Below, one piece after another: positions 25,565 through 34,475 of a stretch of DNA of 64,000 bases (within the stretch, counting starts at the first letter, position 1; every line of letters begins with the position of its first letter). The stretch is from assembly GCA_943787365.1 (NCBI GenBank), contig CALSMD010000003.1, positions 97,729 to 161,728 on the forward strand, given 5' to 3'. The notes beneath the pieces were generated by a model. That model saw only the letters and a list, made by a program, of their open reading frames with translations. It did not search any database and was not told the origin of the DNA. Source of the stretch: an uncultured Flavobacteriaceae bacterium (GTDB lineage Bacteria > Bacteroidota > Bacteroidia > Flavobacteriales > Flavobacteriaceae). Made by a program: the position numbers and the translations under genes.

Positions 25565-27712
25565 TTAGTAGAAAGTCGCTCTGTTATCTTCGATATCAGA
25601 GGCTTCCTTCAGTGCATTGTAAAGTTGTGTATTGACAGCGCTTGACTTGGCTTGACCTACACGGTTTGCAGAGGCTTGATAATTTGGCAACGGCTCTGCA
25701 GGCGTTAACTTTGTCAGTTGAATTGCATAGACGCCATTGGCACCAACAATTAATTTTGAGGTGGCTCCTACTTCTAAACCAAACGCCGCTCCGATGACTT
25801 TAGGCTCTCTTCCTGACCCTGAAAGTGTTGCGTTTTTCATGTTTACAGCAACGGCTGTTTTAACCGTCTGTCCTTCATCAGAAGCAATCGCTTCTAAAGT
25901 GGTTGCAGAAATACGGTTTTTAATCATTTCCGCTTTCTTTTCTTTTCTGATTTCTGGAAGTGCCGTAATGGATGCTTTTTCAACACTCATTAATCCGGCT
26001 TCATTGACAGCTGTTACTTTAGCAACTACAAAACCACCACCTGACATATTGAAACTTTTAAAATCTCCTACTTCAACACCTTCTTCAAATGACCATCTTA
26101 CAATGGCTCTCTGAACACCAAGACCTGGAATTGTTTCGTCCAATTCTTTAATGCTGCTTACTGGGGATGTTGTATAGTTATTTTCTTTAGCGACTTCATT
26201 GAAATCAGCATTGGCAACCGCGATTTCAAATTTAGATTTATCCGTAAAAACTCCATCTATTGTTTTAATTGATGGCTCAATCTCTTGTACAATCGTTGCG
26301 ATTTTAAATGCTTCTTGTTTTTTTCCTTGATCTAAGATTTCAATAATATGATATCCAAAGTTTGTTTTCACAACGCCTAAACTTCCTTTAGGGTTTTCAA
26401 AAGCATAGGCTTTAAATTCTTCTGCAAATGCGTCTGTATAAGCAAATTCAATAACGCCTTCTTTTTCGTTACTCACTTTATCAGATGATAAAGACAGTAA
26501 ACTTTTGAATTTAGAACGTTTAGAACGAATCACTTTATAAATACTATCAGCAGTTGTTTTTGCTTGTGCATCTGTTTTGGTGACGGCAGCATCAGCACGA
26601 ACCGATCCTACAAATGGAATCAGAATGTGGCGTACTTTCGTAGAATCTGACATCATTTTTTTAGCAACTTGTTTTGACAACTTGTACGCTGCTCCATCTT
26701 TATAAGGTCCAAAAACTTCATTTGAGTTTAACGCTGCGATTTGATCTGCAACAGTTGTTGGAAAGCTAGATGCGAACACATAAGCATCATTATACTTAAC
26801 CGATGAATTGGCATTTACAAATGCTTGAGCATCGGTAGTGTTTTGAAAACCTACAACAGTTTCGTTGGCTTTGGCCGCTTCATTAAATTCTACTTTATCA
26901 GCAATAAGTGCTGTTAAATCTGCTTGGATTTGCTGCTCATCTTCTAAAGAAGCTACTTCTTTAAACTGAACATAGACTAAATCTCTTGAAGCTTCCACTT
27001 CGTATTTGCTTGGATTTGCTTTCACATAGCTAGAAATTTCCGATTTCTTAACGGATACTAAACTGTCTGCTATAGAAGTAAATGGAATTTGAACATATTT
27101 AATGTCCGCATTGTCATTTTCCAATGCATATTCTAATTCACCCTCAGTAAGTGTTCCAATAACGCCTGCTTTCACAAGGCTAAAATACGTTTGCTGAACG
27201 CCAGTTTGAGAAATATTTTGTTCAAAATCAGTCCATGCTTTATAGTTTACAGCACTTCCGTTTAGCGTGGTCGTTTCTGGAGCAATGGCTTTTAGGTTTG
27301 CAATAAATTCGTTGAGTTTGTCTTCGTCAAACAAACCAGCTTCATTTTTGAATTCTTCAAAAGTTCCTAAGTTTTGCTTTAATAACTGACGCATATAATC
27401 TCTTTCAATGGAGATTCCAACAGCATCGTATTGAGTTTGCATTACTTTGTTTCTTACTTCCTGATCCCAAACACGGTTCATTGCTTGGGTATTTGAAACA
27501 GAACCACCGGACTGGCGTTGGATGTTTTCAACTTGATTCATGAACGCATCGCGTTCAATATCTTCGCCGTTAATCGTTGCAACAACGGTTTGTGTTTTGT
27601 TTGAAGATCCTAAATTTTCAAAAATGCCAGTAAAAACAAAGGAAAATAATGCGAGAGCAATTATTACGATTAAGAATACTGAACGTTGTCTAATTTTATT
27701 TAAAACTGCCAT
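25565..27712 (-). CDS. PpiD-type periplasmic peptidylprolyl isomerase / chaperone
   Basis: A 715-aa inner-membrane-anchored folding factor. One N-terminal membrane helix (SVFLIVIIALALFSFVFTGIF) precedes a SurA_N-like chaperone region (VVATINGEDIERDAFMNQVE), and a parvulin domain lies around residues 350-460 (KVRHILIPFVG, then KGSLGVVKTNFGYHIIEILDQ). Length and layout match Bacteroidetes PpiD. It probably assists outer-membrane protein folding, consistent with the OMP, LptC and TPR genes upstream in the same strand group. It is the last gene of this group and is followed by a terminator. Confidence 0.92.
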   Translation of the reverse strand: MAVLNKIRQRSVFLIVIIALALFSFVFTGIFENLGSSNKTQTVVATINGEDIERDAFMNQVENIQRQSGGSVSNTQAMNRVWDQEVRNKVMQTQYDAVGISIERDYMRQLLKQNLGTFEEFKNEAGLFDEDKLNEFIANLKAIAPETTTLNGSAVNYKAWTDFEQNISQTGVQQTYFSLVKAGVIGTLTEGELEYALENDNADIKYVQIPFTSIADSLVSVKKSEISSYVKANPSKYEVEASRDLVYVQFKEVASLEDEQQIQADLTALIADKVEFNEAAKANETVVGFQNTTDAQAFVNANSSVKYNDAYVFASSFPTTVADQIAALNSNEVFGPYKDGAAYKLSKQVAKKMMSDSTKVRHILIPFVGSVRADAAVTKTDAQAKTTADSIYKVIRSKRSKFKSLLSLSSDKVSNEKEGVIEFAYTDAFAEEFKAYAFENPKGSLGVVKTNFGYHIIEILDQGKKQEAFKIATIVQEIEPSIKTIDGVFTDKSKFEIAVANADFNEVAKENNYTTSPVSSIKELDETIPGLGVQRAIVRWSFEEGVEVGDFKSFNMSGGGFVVAKVTAVNEAGLMSVEKASITALPEIRKEKKAEMIKNRISATTLEAIASDEGQTVKTAVAVNMKNATLSGSGREPKVIGAAFGLEVGATSKLIVGANGVYAIQLTKLTPAEPLPNYQASANRVGQAKSSAVNTQLYNALKEASDIEDNRATFY

Positions 27713-27812
27713 TTGTAGTGTGTGTTATTTTTTTTAATATAGTGGACGAAAATACCAATTTCTTTGAAATAATAAAAGGAGAAAAGAATATAATTCAAAG
27801 AAGGGGGTTAAA

Positions 27813-29102
27813 TTAAATTTCTTCTGAGATTTTAAGCTGTACTAATTCGATTTTAGTATTGGATACTTCTTTGATAGTAAAATGAAATTGTTCAATTCTA
27901 ATTTCTTGATTTTTCTCTGGTATTTCTTCTGTATGATTGACTATAAACCCACCGAGTGTCTCGTAGTTTTCGCTTTCAGGAAGTTGAAGTTTGTAAGTTT
28001 CATTAATATAGTCTACTTCTAAACGTGCCGAGAATATATAGGTGTTTTCGTTGGTTTTTTCTTCAATAAGCTCGACCGTATCGTGTTCATCTTCAATTTC
28101 GCCTACTAATTCTTCAATAACGTCTTCCACGGTCATAATCCCAGAAGTTCCCCCATATTCATCTAAAACAACGGCTAAACTCTTGCGTTTTTTAATCAAA
28201 ACGTTCAAAACATCTTTTGCGAACATGGTTTCCGGTACATATTCTACAGGCCGCAACATTGATTTTATATTTTTTGGATCTTTAAATAAATCAAATGAAT
28301 GAACATAACCCAAAATATCATCAATGGTTGTTTTGTACACCAGTATTTTAGAATGTCCTGTTTGGGTAAATAATTCGTTTAGGTGATTGATGGAATCATG
28401 AATTTCGATGGCGGTCAGCTCCGTTCGAGGAACCATAACTTCTCTAGATTTAACTTCCGAAAAATCGAGGGCATTTTGAAAAATTTGAATTTCACTATCA
28501 ATGGTCTCATGCGCTTCTACGGACTCCATTTGTTCACTGATATAATTGCCCAACTCTACTTTGGTAAACGCTAACTGGACCTCATCCCCTTCTGTTTTGA
28601 ATAGATATTTCAGAATGACATCAGATATCCATATTACAAAATCAGACACAAAAGAAAATAGGACGTAAAACAGATACGCAGGAACCGCAAATAACTTTAG
28701 TAAGGAGTTGGCATAAATCTGAAAAAATACTTTTGGCAGAAACTCAGCCGTAACGAGTATAACTAGTGTTGAAATTATGGTTTGCGTCAGCAAACTTAGC
28801 TCGTCAAAAAGGTAGTTGATCAGCATACTGGAAGACGGCAAATAGGATGCAAACCAATCGACAAGTAAATCCCCCATATAAAACCCATAAATCACCAAGG
28901 CTATATTATTTCCAATAAGCATGGTTGCTATAAACTTAGATGGTTTCGCAGTGATTTTGGTTAATAATGTTGATAATAACCCGCCTTGTTTTTTCTCAAT
29001 TTCAATATGAATTTTGTTTGAGGAGACGTACGCGATTTCCATCCCTGAAAAAAATGCAGATAATATCAAACTAAAAATAATAATCAAGAGGTCTATGGTC
29101 AT
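27813..29102 (-). CDS. CNNM/CorC-family membrane protein with CBS domains (hemolysin family)
   Basis: A 429-aa protein with an N-terminal CNNM (DUF21) membrane domain of about four segments (residues 1-190), a tandem CBS pair (about 210-330, with EVMVPRTELTAIE and LAVVLDEYGGTSGIMTVEDVIEELVGEI) and a C-terminal CorC_HlyC domain ending in the GGFIVNHTEEIPE motif. Family members are linked to Mg2+/Co2+ efflux; the old name hemolysin is misleading. It could be confused with gliding protein GldE, a relative, but the gldD and ssb neighbours of gldE are absent. It lies 2 bp from the next gene upstream. Confidence 0.9.
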   Translation of the reverse strand: MTIDLLIIIFSLILSAFFSGMEIAYVSSNKIHIEIEKKQGGLLSTLLTKITAKPSKFIATMLIGNNIALVIYGFYMGDLLVDWFASYLPSSSMLINYLFDELSLLTQTIISTLVILVTAEFLPKVFFQIYANSLLKLFAVPAYLFYVLFSFVSDFVIWISDVILKYLFKTEGDEVQLAFTKVELGNYISEQMESVEAHETIDSEIQIFQNALDFSEVKSREVMVPRTELTAIEIHDSINHLNELFTQTGHSKILVYKTTIDDILGYVHSFDLFKDPKNIKSMLRPVEYVPETMFAKDVLNVLIKKRKSLAVVLDEYGGTSGIMTVEDVIEELVGEIEDEHDTVELIEEKTNENTYIFSARLEVDYINETYKLQLPESENYETLGGFIVNHTEEIPEKNQEIRIEQFHFTIKEVSNTKIELVQLKISEEI

Positions 29103-29104
29103 GA

Positions 29105-29296
29105 CTACAATTTACCGCGATCTTGAAATCGCTTCTTGAATTTTTTACGAAAGAAAAACATCGCTACCGCCAACACTGAAAAAAACAAAGATATGTAGGC
29201 TGCATTTCGATCGACGTTCCATTTATTGATCGCATCGAAAAGAAACAAGGCAGCAAACCCTAAATATAAATACTGTAGAATTGAAAGAATTTTCAT
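29105..29296 (-). CDS. Small two-segment membrane protein
   Basis: A 63-aa protein with two hydrophobic segments (about residues 7-23 and 33-50) and a basic tail (FFRKKFKKRFQDRGKL). It is wedged between lptC and the CorC gene, 2 bp from the latter, and has the charge pattern of a genuine small membrane protein. Function unknown. Confidence 0.7.
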   Translation of the reverse strand: MKILSILQYLYLGFAALFLFDAINKWNVDRNAAYISLFFSVLAVAMFFFRKKFKKRFQDRGKL

Positions 29297-29346
29297 TTTT
29301 TATAGAGTTGAATTAACAGCTAAAGTTAGTGGGATAAATATACGAA

Positions 29347-29901
29347 TTATTCATCAATAAAGATGCGGCCATTGACTTCAAGGACTTGCGCATTGGTGAA
29401 ATTTTTGTTGGAATCAAATCCAACTCCGTTGGTGATATAATCTTTGGTTCTGAATTTCACAGGATGGTTAGTGAAAAGCCACTCCTTTTTTTGATCATAA
29501 AAAAGTTGTTCTGTAAATAAAGTATCGTTGGTGGATGTTGTTAAAACCACATTGCCTTGCAAATCAATTAAATCGGTTTCCTCATACACGATCGCATGAT
29601 CAGAAGTTACCGTGTTTTTATTTTGGTCATCATCAAAAAGAGTGAGATCAATTCCCTCTGGAAATTTATAAAACGGAAACTCACGGTTTGTAAAGTTGAC
29701 CATTTTTGGGCTTATCAAGATAACTGTTAAACGGCCAGAGTCGGTGTATTTTGTATTGATATTCTCGGCGATAGACAGCGGTGCATAAGAGGCGACATCA
29801 AGCCCTTGGACTTCTTTTAGGGTGTTGTTACAAGAAAAAAACATCGCTACCACAGCAAGTGGAACGCTATTTTTTAATAGTATGTTAGAATCAAAGTTCA
29901 T
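29347..29901 (-). CDS. lptC: LPS export periplasmic protein LptC
   Basis: A 184-aa LptC/YrbK-family protein carrying LPS between the LptBFG extractor and LptA. Residues 1-25 form a lipoprotein-like anchor (SVPLAVVAMFFSC). The beta-jellyroll follows, with SDHAIVYEETDLIDLQGNVV and the C-terminal KDYITNGVGFDSNKNF typical of the family. I place the start at 29901, where its ATG overlaps the TAA of the TPR gene by one base; an upstream extension would precede the signal with unrelated residues. Position within an envelope operon agrees with the call. Confidence 0.85.
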   Translation of the reverse strand: MNFDSNILLKNSVPLAVVAMFFSCNNTLKEVQGLDVASYAPLSIAENINTKYTDSGRLTVILISPKMVNFTNREFPFYKFPEGIDLTLFDDDQNKNTVTSDHAIVYEETDLIDLQGNVVLTTSTNDTLFTEQLFYDQKKEWLFTNHPVKFRTKDYITNGVGFDSNKNFTNAQVLEVNGRIFIDE

Positions 29902-31280
29902 TAAAGCGAAGGTACTGTTACCGAACGTTGAATCCAACAGTCAACTTTGATGATTTGACTTGCACGGCCCGAAGAAAATATTTCACTTTTTGTCGGTGCC
30001 TTGGCTTCATAATTTGCAATAGATTTTGCAGCATTTTTCTTCATTGTTGGGTCTATGCGTCCTGCTTTCGCAGCTTCTTTTGCTGCTAACCAATAAACGG
30101 CTCTTTTTGAAAAATTATCCGTTCCACAATTATTGGCACTTTTAGCATACATCGCTGCAATGGCTAAGTGGGCTCTTCCCATACTTGGATTTGCTCTGAG
30201 TGCTTTCATAAAGTAAGTTCTTGCCTGACCGTAACGCCCTTTCTTTTTGAAGTTCGTTGCTATTTTATATAAAATTTTAGATTTCTCAAAATTATCAGAT
30301 TCTAATTCAACAGCTTGGTTGTAGTAACTCAATGCTTCTGAACTCTTTCCTGCTTTGTCTTTTAAGATTCCTAAATAAAATGCGGTATCCGCATTGGGTT
30401 CTAATGCATTTTTTTGTTCTACAATTTGAACAAACAACGGATCGTCGTTACAGCCTTTTGCATACATTCTGTTCATGGCACGTTGTAACCAAACTCCGTC
30501 ATTTTTAAATTCTTCAAAATCTCTTTGATATAGTGGGATTAAGTTTTCGCAATTGGCTCTAGATCCTAATTTGGTGTCAATACTCCCAGCAATTTTATCA
30601 TAGGCTCTTAAATAACTATCGTACGATTTAAGTTTACGTGCCTCTTTCTTAGCCAGTTCTTTAACCTGACCTTCTTCATCTAAATATGCATTTCGCTTGT
30701 TGGTATAGTTTTTAACTTCAAACTCAATTTTCTCGCTAATATCATCGTACTTAGAAAACAATTGTTGGGCTGTTTTTCCTTTGGCATCATAAAGGTCCAC
30801 CATCAATGAAAAGTAAGTGTACAAACTCTTAGGGTTTGTAAACGTTTTGGCATCGGTAGTATAAGCAGTGTCAAAACAAGCATAGAGCACTTCGTTTGTC
30901 TTGTTTAAAATTTCCCTGTAATCATATTCCAACTGACAGGCTTTTGCCAGGTAGGCGCCACTAGGAGTCACGTTTGGGAAAACAGCTTTACGCTCTTTCC
31001 AAAGTTTCAACATATCTTTAATGAAGCTAATTTTTTCTTCGCCTTCAGAATTGTCAATCTTATAATCTAGGATTCGCTCTCCATAAACAAAAATAGCTTT
31101 GTTAAATTTTGGATTGCGATTTCTAATTTCCATCCAAGGCGTGTATGCCGCTGTGTAGTTTTTAGACTTGGCTAATTCACTAAAGATAGAAAGTGTTTCT
31201 AAATCCTTTTCATTTTGTGAAAAAATGGTAGTGATGCTTAAAAAAAGAAATGCGATTAAAAGGGTAGTTTTCGTTTTCAT
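29901..31280 (-). CDS. Secreted tetratricopeptide-repeat protein
   Basis: A 459-aa protein with a signal peptide (TTLLIAFLFLSITTIFSQ) and TPR motifs in the C-terminal half, for example ADTAFYLGILKDKAGKSSEA, SKILYKIATNFKKKGRYGQA and MGRAHLAIAAMYAKSA (residues about 290-400). The N-terminal half is helical and rich in Lys/Asp/Tyr. It is probably periplasmic and involved in protein contacts during envelope assembly, inferred from its position between an outer-membrane protein gene and lptC. The stop overlaps the lptC start. Confidence 0.85.
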   Translation of the reverse strand: MKTKTTLLIAFLFLSITTIFSQNEKDLETLSIFSELAKSKNYTAAYTPWMEIRNRNPKFNKAIFVYGERILDYKIDNSEGEEKISFIKDMLKLWKERKAVFPNVTPSGAYLAKACQLEYDYREILNKTNEVLYACFDTAYTTDAKTFTNPKSLYTYFSLMVDLYDAKGKTAQQLFSKYDDISEKIEFEVKNYTNKRNAYLDEEGQVKELAKKEARKLKSYDSYLRAYDKIAGSIDTKLGSRANCENLIPLYQRDFEEFKNDGVWLQRAMNRMYAKGCNDDPLFVQIVEQKNALEPNADTAFYLGILKDKAGKSSEALSYYNQAVELESDNFEKSKILYKIATNFKKKGRYGQARTYFMKALRANPSMGRAHLAIAAMYAKSANNCGTDNFSKRAVYWLAAKEAAKAGRIDPTMKKNAAKSIANYEAKAPTKSEIFSSGRASQIIKVDCWIQRSVTVPSL

Positions 31281-31346
31281 CAGGCTATTTTTTTATTTAT
31301 TTCAGATATTTTTGACTCTTTACAAAGCCACTAATTAATTGTATTG

Positions 31347-32654
31347 TTAATTAAATTTTCGTTTTTCAAACCAGCGATCGTTTAAAGATAAACTCATTTG
31401 AAATTTAACAAAGTTTTCTTTTACTAGATTGGCGGTATTTACACCACGTGTCCCAATCTCAAAACCAATGTTTGCATTTGAGAATATACGCCCTACTGGA
31501 AGTCCTACTCCAAAAGATATGCCAAACTCTTTGATGTCTTCATTATTTATTCGCAATCCTGTGTCTTCAAAACGAATCCCTGTTCTGTAAACGATGCGTT
31601 TCCAGTAACGATTAAAAGAATCAAATTTTGGAATGTAGAACCCTCCAACAGAAATTGTTGCAGCATCTTCATAGGTCGCATTCTGAATGGTTAAAAGTCG
31701 ATTGGAAAATTCACTTGCTTTAAGATACGTATACTCTACACCTGCAAACCATTTTCTAGGCGCACCAACTCCGAAACCAAAAGATGTTTTAGAAGGTAGT
31801 GTCAGTTTAGTGGTCTGTAAATTAAAAACAGACAAGTCAACTTCTGAAATATTAATTGTAAATTCTTGTTGCGTTGTAGGGTCAATTACGATTGTTGAGT
31901 AGGAACGGCTATTTGATGAAGTCAGTTCGGAGCTTGGCGAAAAAGTTGCTGAAGCTGTGACCTCTAAATTTGATTTTATGAGTTTAGAGAACATCAATCC
32001 AAAGTTGTAAGTAAGCCCGCCTAAATCTGATCTATTTTGCTCTCTCGAATGGTATTGCAACAATTCGCCTTCTGAATTATATCCAAAAGCGATATTCGTG
32101 TTTTTTATATTTCCAAAATTATAACTGGCATCTACTCCCAATCTAAAATCATTAGACAATTGGTATCCAAATCCTAAAAAGACTCTATTTAATCCCCCTT
32201 CGCCTCTGTATTTATATTGAAGAACATCGTCAGCATCTGTTGACTGTAATTTATACCCTACTGAAGAATAAGGCAAGACACCAAATCCAGCTCCAAATTT
32301 TCCAAGTGGAACGGCTATTGCCAAATAATCCAACGAAGATGTACTTGATTTATCGGTTTGTGAACCACTAGAAAGCTTTACCTCTGAATGACTCCCCCCT
32401 ACTGTGTATTTTATAGGTCGGGATTCATTGTTGAAAGATTTTAGATTTTTACCTGCAAAAGAAGCTGGATTTCGAAGATTAATATGGATACTGTCAGAAT
32501 ACACACTTAATCCTCCCATGGATTGATTTTCTACTGTGCCCTTAAATTTTAAACTTCCGATGCCATAAAATGAATAAGGTGAACTCGACCCTTGTTGTGC
32601 ATAAGATAGGCCTGAAAACACAACCGTTATAAGTATTAAAAACTTTTTTATCAT
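31347..32654 (-). CDS. Outer-membrane beta-barrel protein
   Basis: A 435-aa protein with a signal peptide (KKFLILITVVFSGLSYAQ) and a body of alternating strands with many aromatic-ended segments, such as SSPYSFYGIGSLKFKGTV near the start and FQMSLSLNDRWFEKRKFN at the end, typical of a FadL/OmpP1-like or similar barrel. This family regularly follows coaX in flavobacteria. The start codon overlaps the coaX stop. Ligand unknown. Confidence 0.83.
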   Translation of the reverse strand: MIKKFLILITVVFSGLSYAQQGSSSPYSFYGIGSLKFKGTVENQSMGGLSVYSDSIHINLRNPASFAGKNLKSFNNESRPIKYTVGGSHSEVKLSSGSQTDKSSTSSLDYLAIAVPLGKFGAGFGVLPYSSVGYKLQSTDADDVLQYKYRGEGGLNRVFLGFGYQLSNDFRLGVDASYNFGNIKNTNIAFGYNSEGELLQYHSREQNRSDLGGLTYNFGLMFSKLIKSNLEVTASATFSPSSELTSSNSRSYSTIVIDPTTQQEFTINISEVDLSVFNLQTTKLTLPSKTSFGFGVGAPRKWFAGVEYTYLKASEFSNRLLTIQNATYEDAATISVGGFYIPKFDSFNRYWKRIVYRTGIRFEDTGLRINNEDIKEFGISFGVGLPVGRIFSNANIGFEIGTRGVNTANLVKENFVKFQMSLSLNDRWFEKRKFN

Positions 32655-33382
32655 TAGTTTGAATTAAATTCTAGTAAAAAATTAAGTCCTTCTAAAAGAA
32701 AAATTGAATTCGCAAATATGCTAATTTTAAATTGCTTACACAAGAAATCTGCGTCTCCGCCTGTTAAAATAACTGTTAAATCTGGATATTTATTTTGATA
32801 CACCTTAATAGTACCCTCTATTTCTTGTAGTACCCCATGGATAACTCCTGAATGAATGGATGCTTCGGTAGAGCTCCCAATGCGCTGATTGGGGATGGTT
32901 TTTTGGAGGGATGGTAAGTTTGACGTAAATGCTTCTAGTGATTTATAACGCATCTCTACTCCAGGCGAAATAGCGCCGCCAAGATAGTTTTGGTCGGCAT
33001 CCATAAAATCATAGGTAATACAACTCCCAGCATCGATCACCAAAACGTTCTTATTAGGAGACTGCTTAACAGCCGCCGCCATAAGTGCTAAACGGTCGAC
33101 TCCCAAAGTAAGTGGCGTATCGTAGCAGTTTTTAAAAGGCACCTTAAAAGAAGCCTCTAAAATTTTGATGGGTAGCAACTTTTGGAGCGTCTCCACCTCC
33201 AAATTGTCCATAGTTTTTACCGTTGACAGCAGTCCATGTTTGATTTCAGAGAACTTTTCAAGTAATTTTTCAACCTCCATAACCACCTCTTTAGTGGAAA
33301 TCGTTTGAACCTCTATTATTTTATCTAATTGAAAAACAGCCAGTTTGGTTGTTGTATTTCCAATGTCAATTATTAAATTCAT
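32654..33382 (-). CDS. coaX: Type III pantothenate kinase
   Basis: First step of coenzyme A synthesis, phosphorylating pantothenate. The ASKHA-fold motifs are all visible: LIIDIGNTTTKLAVF (phosphate 1), TLGVDRLALMAAA, VIDAGSCITYDFM (phosphate 2), GGAISPGVEMR and ILTGGDADFL (adenosine). Length 242 aa is typical. It is the first gene of the minus-strand group running down to ppiD. Confidence 0.95.
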   Translation of the reverse strand: MNLIIDIGNTTTKLAVFQLDKIIEVQTISTKEVVMEVEKLLEKFSEIKHGLLSTVKTMDNLEVETLQKLLPIKILEASFKVPFKNCYDTPLTLGVDRLALMAAAVKQSPNKNVLVIDAGSCITYDFMDADQNYLGGAISPGVEMRYKSLEAFTSNLPSLQKTIPNQRIGSSTEASIHSGVIHGVLQEIEGTIKVYQNKYPDLTVILTGGDADFLCKQFKISIFANSIFLLEGLNFLLEFNSN

Positions 33383-33434
33383 CTTCCGTATTTAGACTGT
33401 AAATCTACAAAACCATTTTTTATAAAATTTTACT

Positions 33435-33463
33435 TTGCGAATATTAAAATTCCACTATATTTG
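33435..33463 (+). promoter_or_regulatory. Promoter of tRNA-Phe
   Basis: TTG at 33435-33437, an 18-bp spacer and TATATTTG at 33456-33463, ending 20 bp before the mature tRNA. It is an excellent match to the Bacteroidetes consensus. Confidence 0.75.
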
Positions 33464-33482
33464 CAACCGCATTATGCGAGGA

Positions 33483-33555
33483 GGTGCCTTAGCTCAGTTG
33501 GTAGAGCAATGGACTGAAAATCCATGTGTCCCTGGTTCGATTCCTGGAGGCACCA
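33483..33555 (+). tRNA. tRNA-Phe (GAA)
   Basis: A 73-nt cloverleaf: acceptor GGTGCCT / AGGCACC, D-arm with AGCTCAGTTGGTAGAGC, anticodon stem ATGGA / TCCAT around loop CTGAAAA (anticodon GAA), and T-loop GGTTCGATTCC. Discriminator base A; CCA is not encoded in full (the next bases are CTT). A terminator follows at once. Confidence 0.97.
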
Positions 33556-33560
33556 CTTTT

Positions 33561-33603
33561 AAAACTCATAACGATCTATCTTATAGAAAGTTATGAGTTT
33601 TTT
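33561..33603 (+). terminator. Intrinsic terminator after tRNA-Phe
   Basis: AAAACTCATAAC (33561-33572) pairs perfectly with GTTATGAGTTTT (33590-33601), followed by more T residues. Confidence 0.85.
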
Positions 33604-33702
33604 GTTTTTAATAGATGCTTACCAAGGTGCTTATAAAAACTTTAAAGAAAAATTCATCTGATTTTGACAACAGGAAACCAGAACAACTCCTTTTACAAAT
33701 AG

Positions 33703-33764
33703 CCTATCAAAAATCTACTTAAATCCTATCACAAATGATAGGAAAAGTAAATAAAAATGATAGG
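33703..33764. repeat. Nested palindrome with CCTATCA/TGATAGG arms
   Basis: CCTATCA at 33703 and TCCTATCA at 33724-33731 face TGATAGGA at 33736-33743 and TGATAGGG at 33758-33765. The inner pair makes an 8-bp stem with a CAAA loop; the outer pair extends it. It lies in the stretch between the tRNA and the following lipoprotein gene, which otherwise shows nothing. Confidence 0.6.
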
Positions 33765-33872
33765 GTTTCTGTGAAATAATCTACAACGCTATTTTATATC
33801 TAATACCACTATTATGTATTTCAATTATTTAGTTGGATATTTGTGATGGATATTAAACCTTAACAAAGCGTA

Positions 33873-34410
33873 GTGATTTTACAATTTAAAAAAAACAGAG
33901 TTCTTTATTCCATTCTAAGCTTGTGTGCACTTCTGTTGGTTCAAGGCTGTAAAGAAACGCCTGCTAAACCACCTGCACTACCTCAGGTTAATAGAGTACC
34001 CGATTCCCTCAGAAGAAGCTCCAGAACCGGAAGATACTCCTGTTTCAAACAGTTCAGTGCCCAAAGAATTTTCGGACTGGCCCAACTACCCCCTTTTAGA
34101 TACCGCCATAACAAACCTTGAAAATGGCGATCCTATCTTTTTCAAACAACCCATTGAAGATATAAATCAACTGTTTTTAGACATTAAAAAAAGCGTCCCT
34201 AAATCCTTAAAAACGAACAGTATTTTGGCACGTGTGAAAGTCACCGAAACCTTAGCTCGTAAATTACACGAACTTTACAGTGTGGAGGATACAGACTTAA
34301 AAGAAGCCGAACAAACGAAATCCAATCTCATTAAATCACATACCAATTTAATATTTCAAATAAATAAAACGCGCGAAAAAGAAGCGCAACGCATTACAAA
34401 ACCAATTTAA
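33873..34410 (+). CDS. Lipoprotein of unknown function, split by a one-base frameshift
   Basis: From the GTG at 33873 the frame encodes a lipoprotein signal (SILSLCALLLVQGCKE) and a Pro-rich linker (TPAKPPALPQ), then runs into unrelated sequence ending at 34121. The other frame continues with PIPSEEAPEPEDTPVSN and a helical domain (FKQPIEDINQLFLDIKKSVP, ARKLHELYSVEDTDLKEAEQ) up to 34410. Removing one base near 34002 joins both parts into one protein of about 178 aa. No known domain is recognised. It lies 66 bp before the large T9SS propeller gene and may accompany it. Confidence 0.65.
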
Positions 34411-34475
34411 TTTTTTACAACAAACCGTCTCCTTAAAAAGAAGACAAACTATATTAACCAACCAATTTAACTATT

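Noticed and set aside
27813..29102. Gliding motility gene gldE
   Set aside because: Same superfamily (CNNM plus CBS), but the usual gldD and ssb neighbours are absent and the gene is embedded in the coaX-ppiD string, so the general CorC-type call is kept.
33483..33555. tRNA-Phe as attachment site of an integrated element
   Set aside because: No repeat of the tRNA 3' end was found downstream and no integrase is present.
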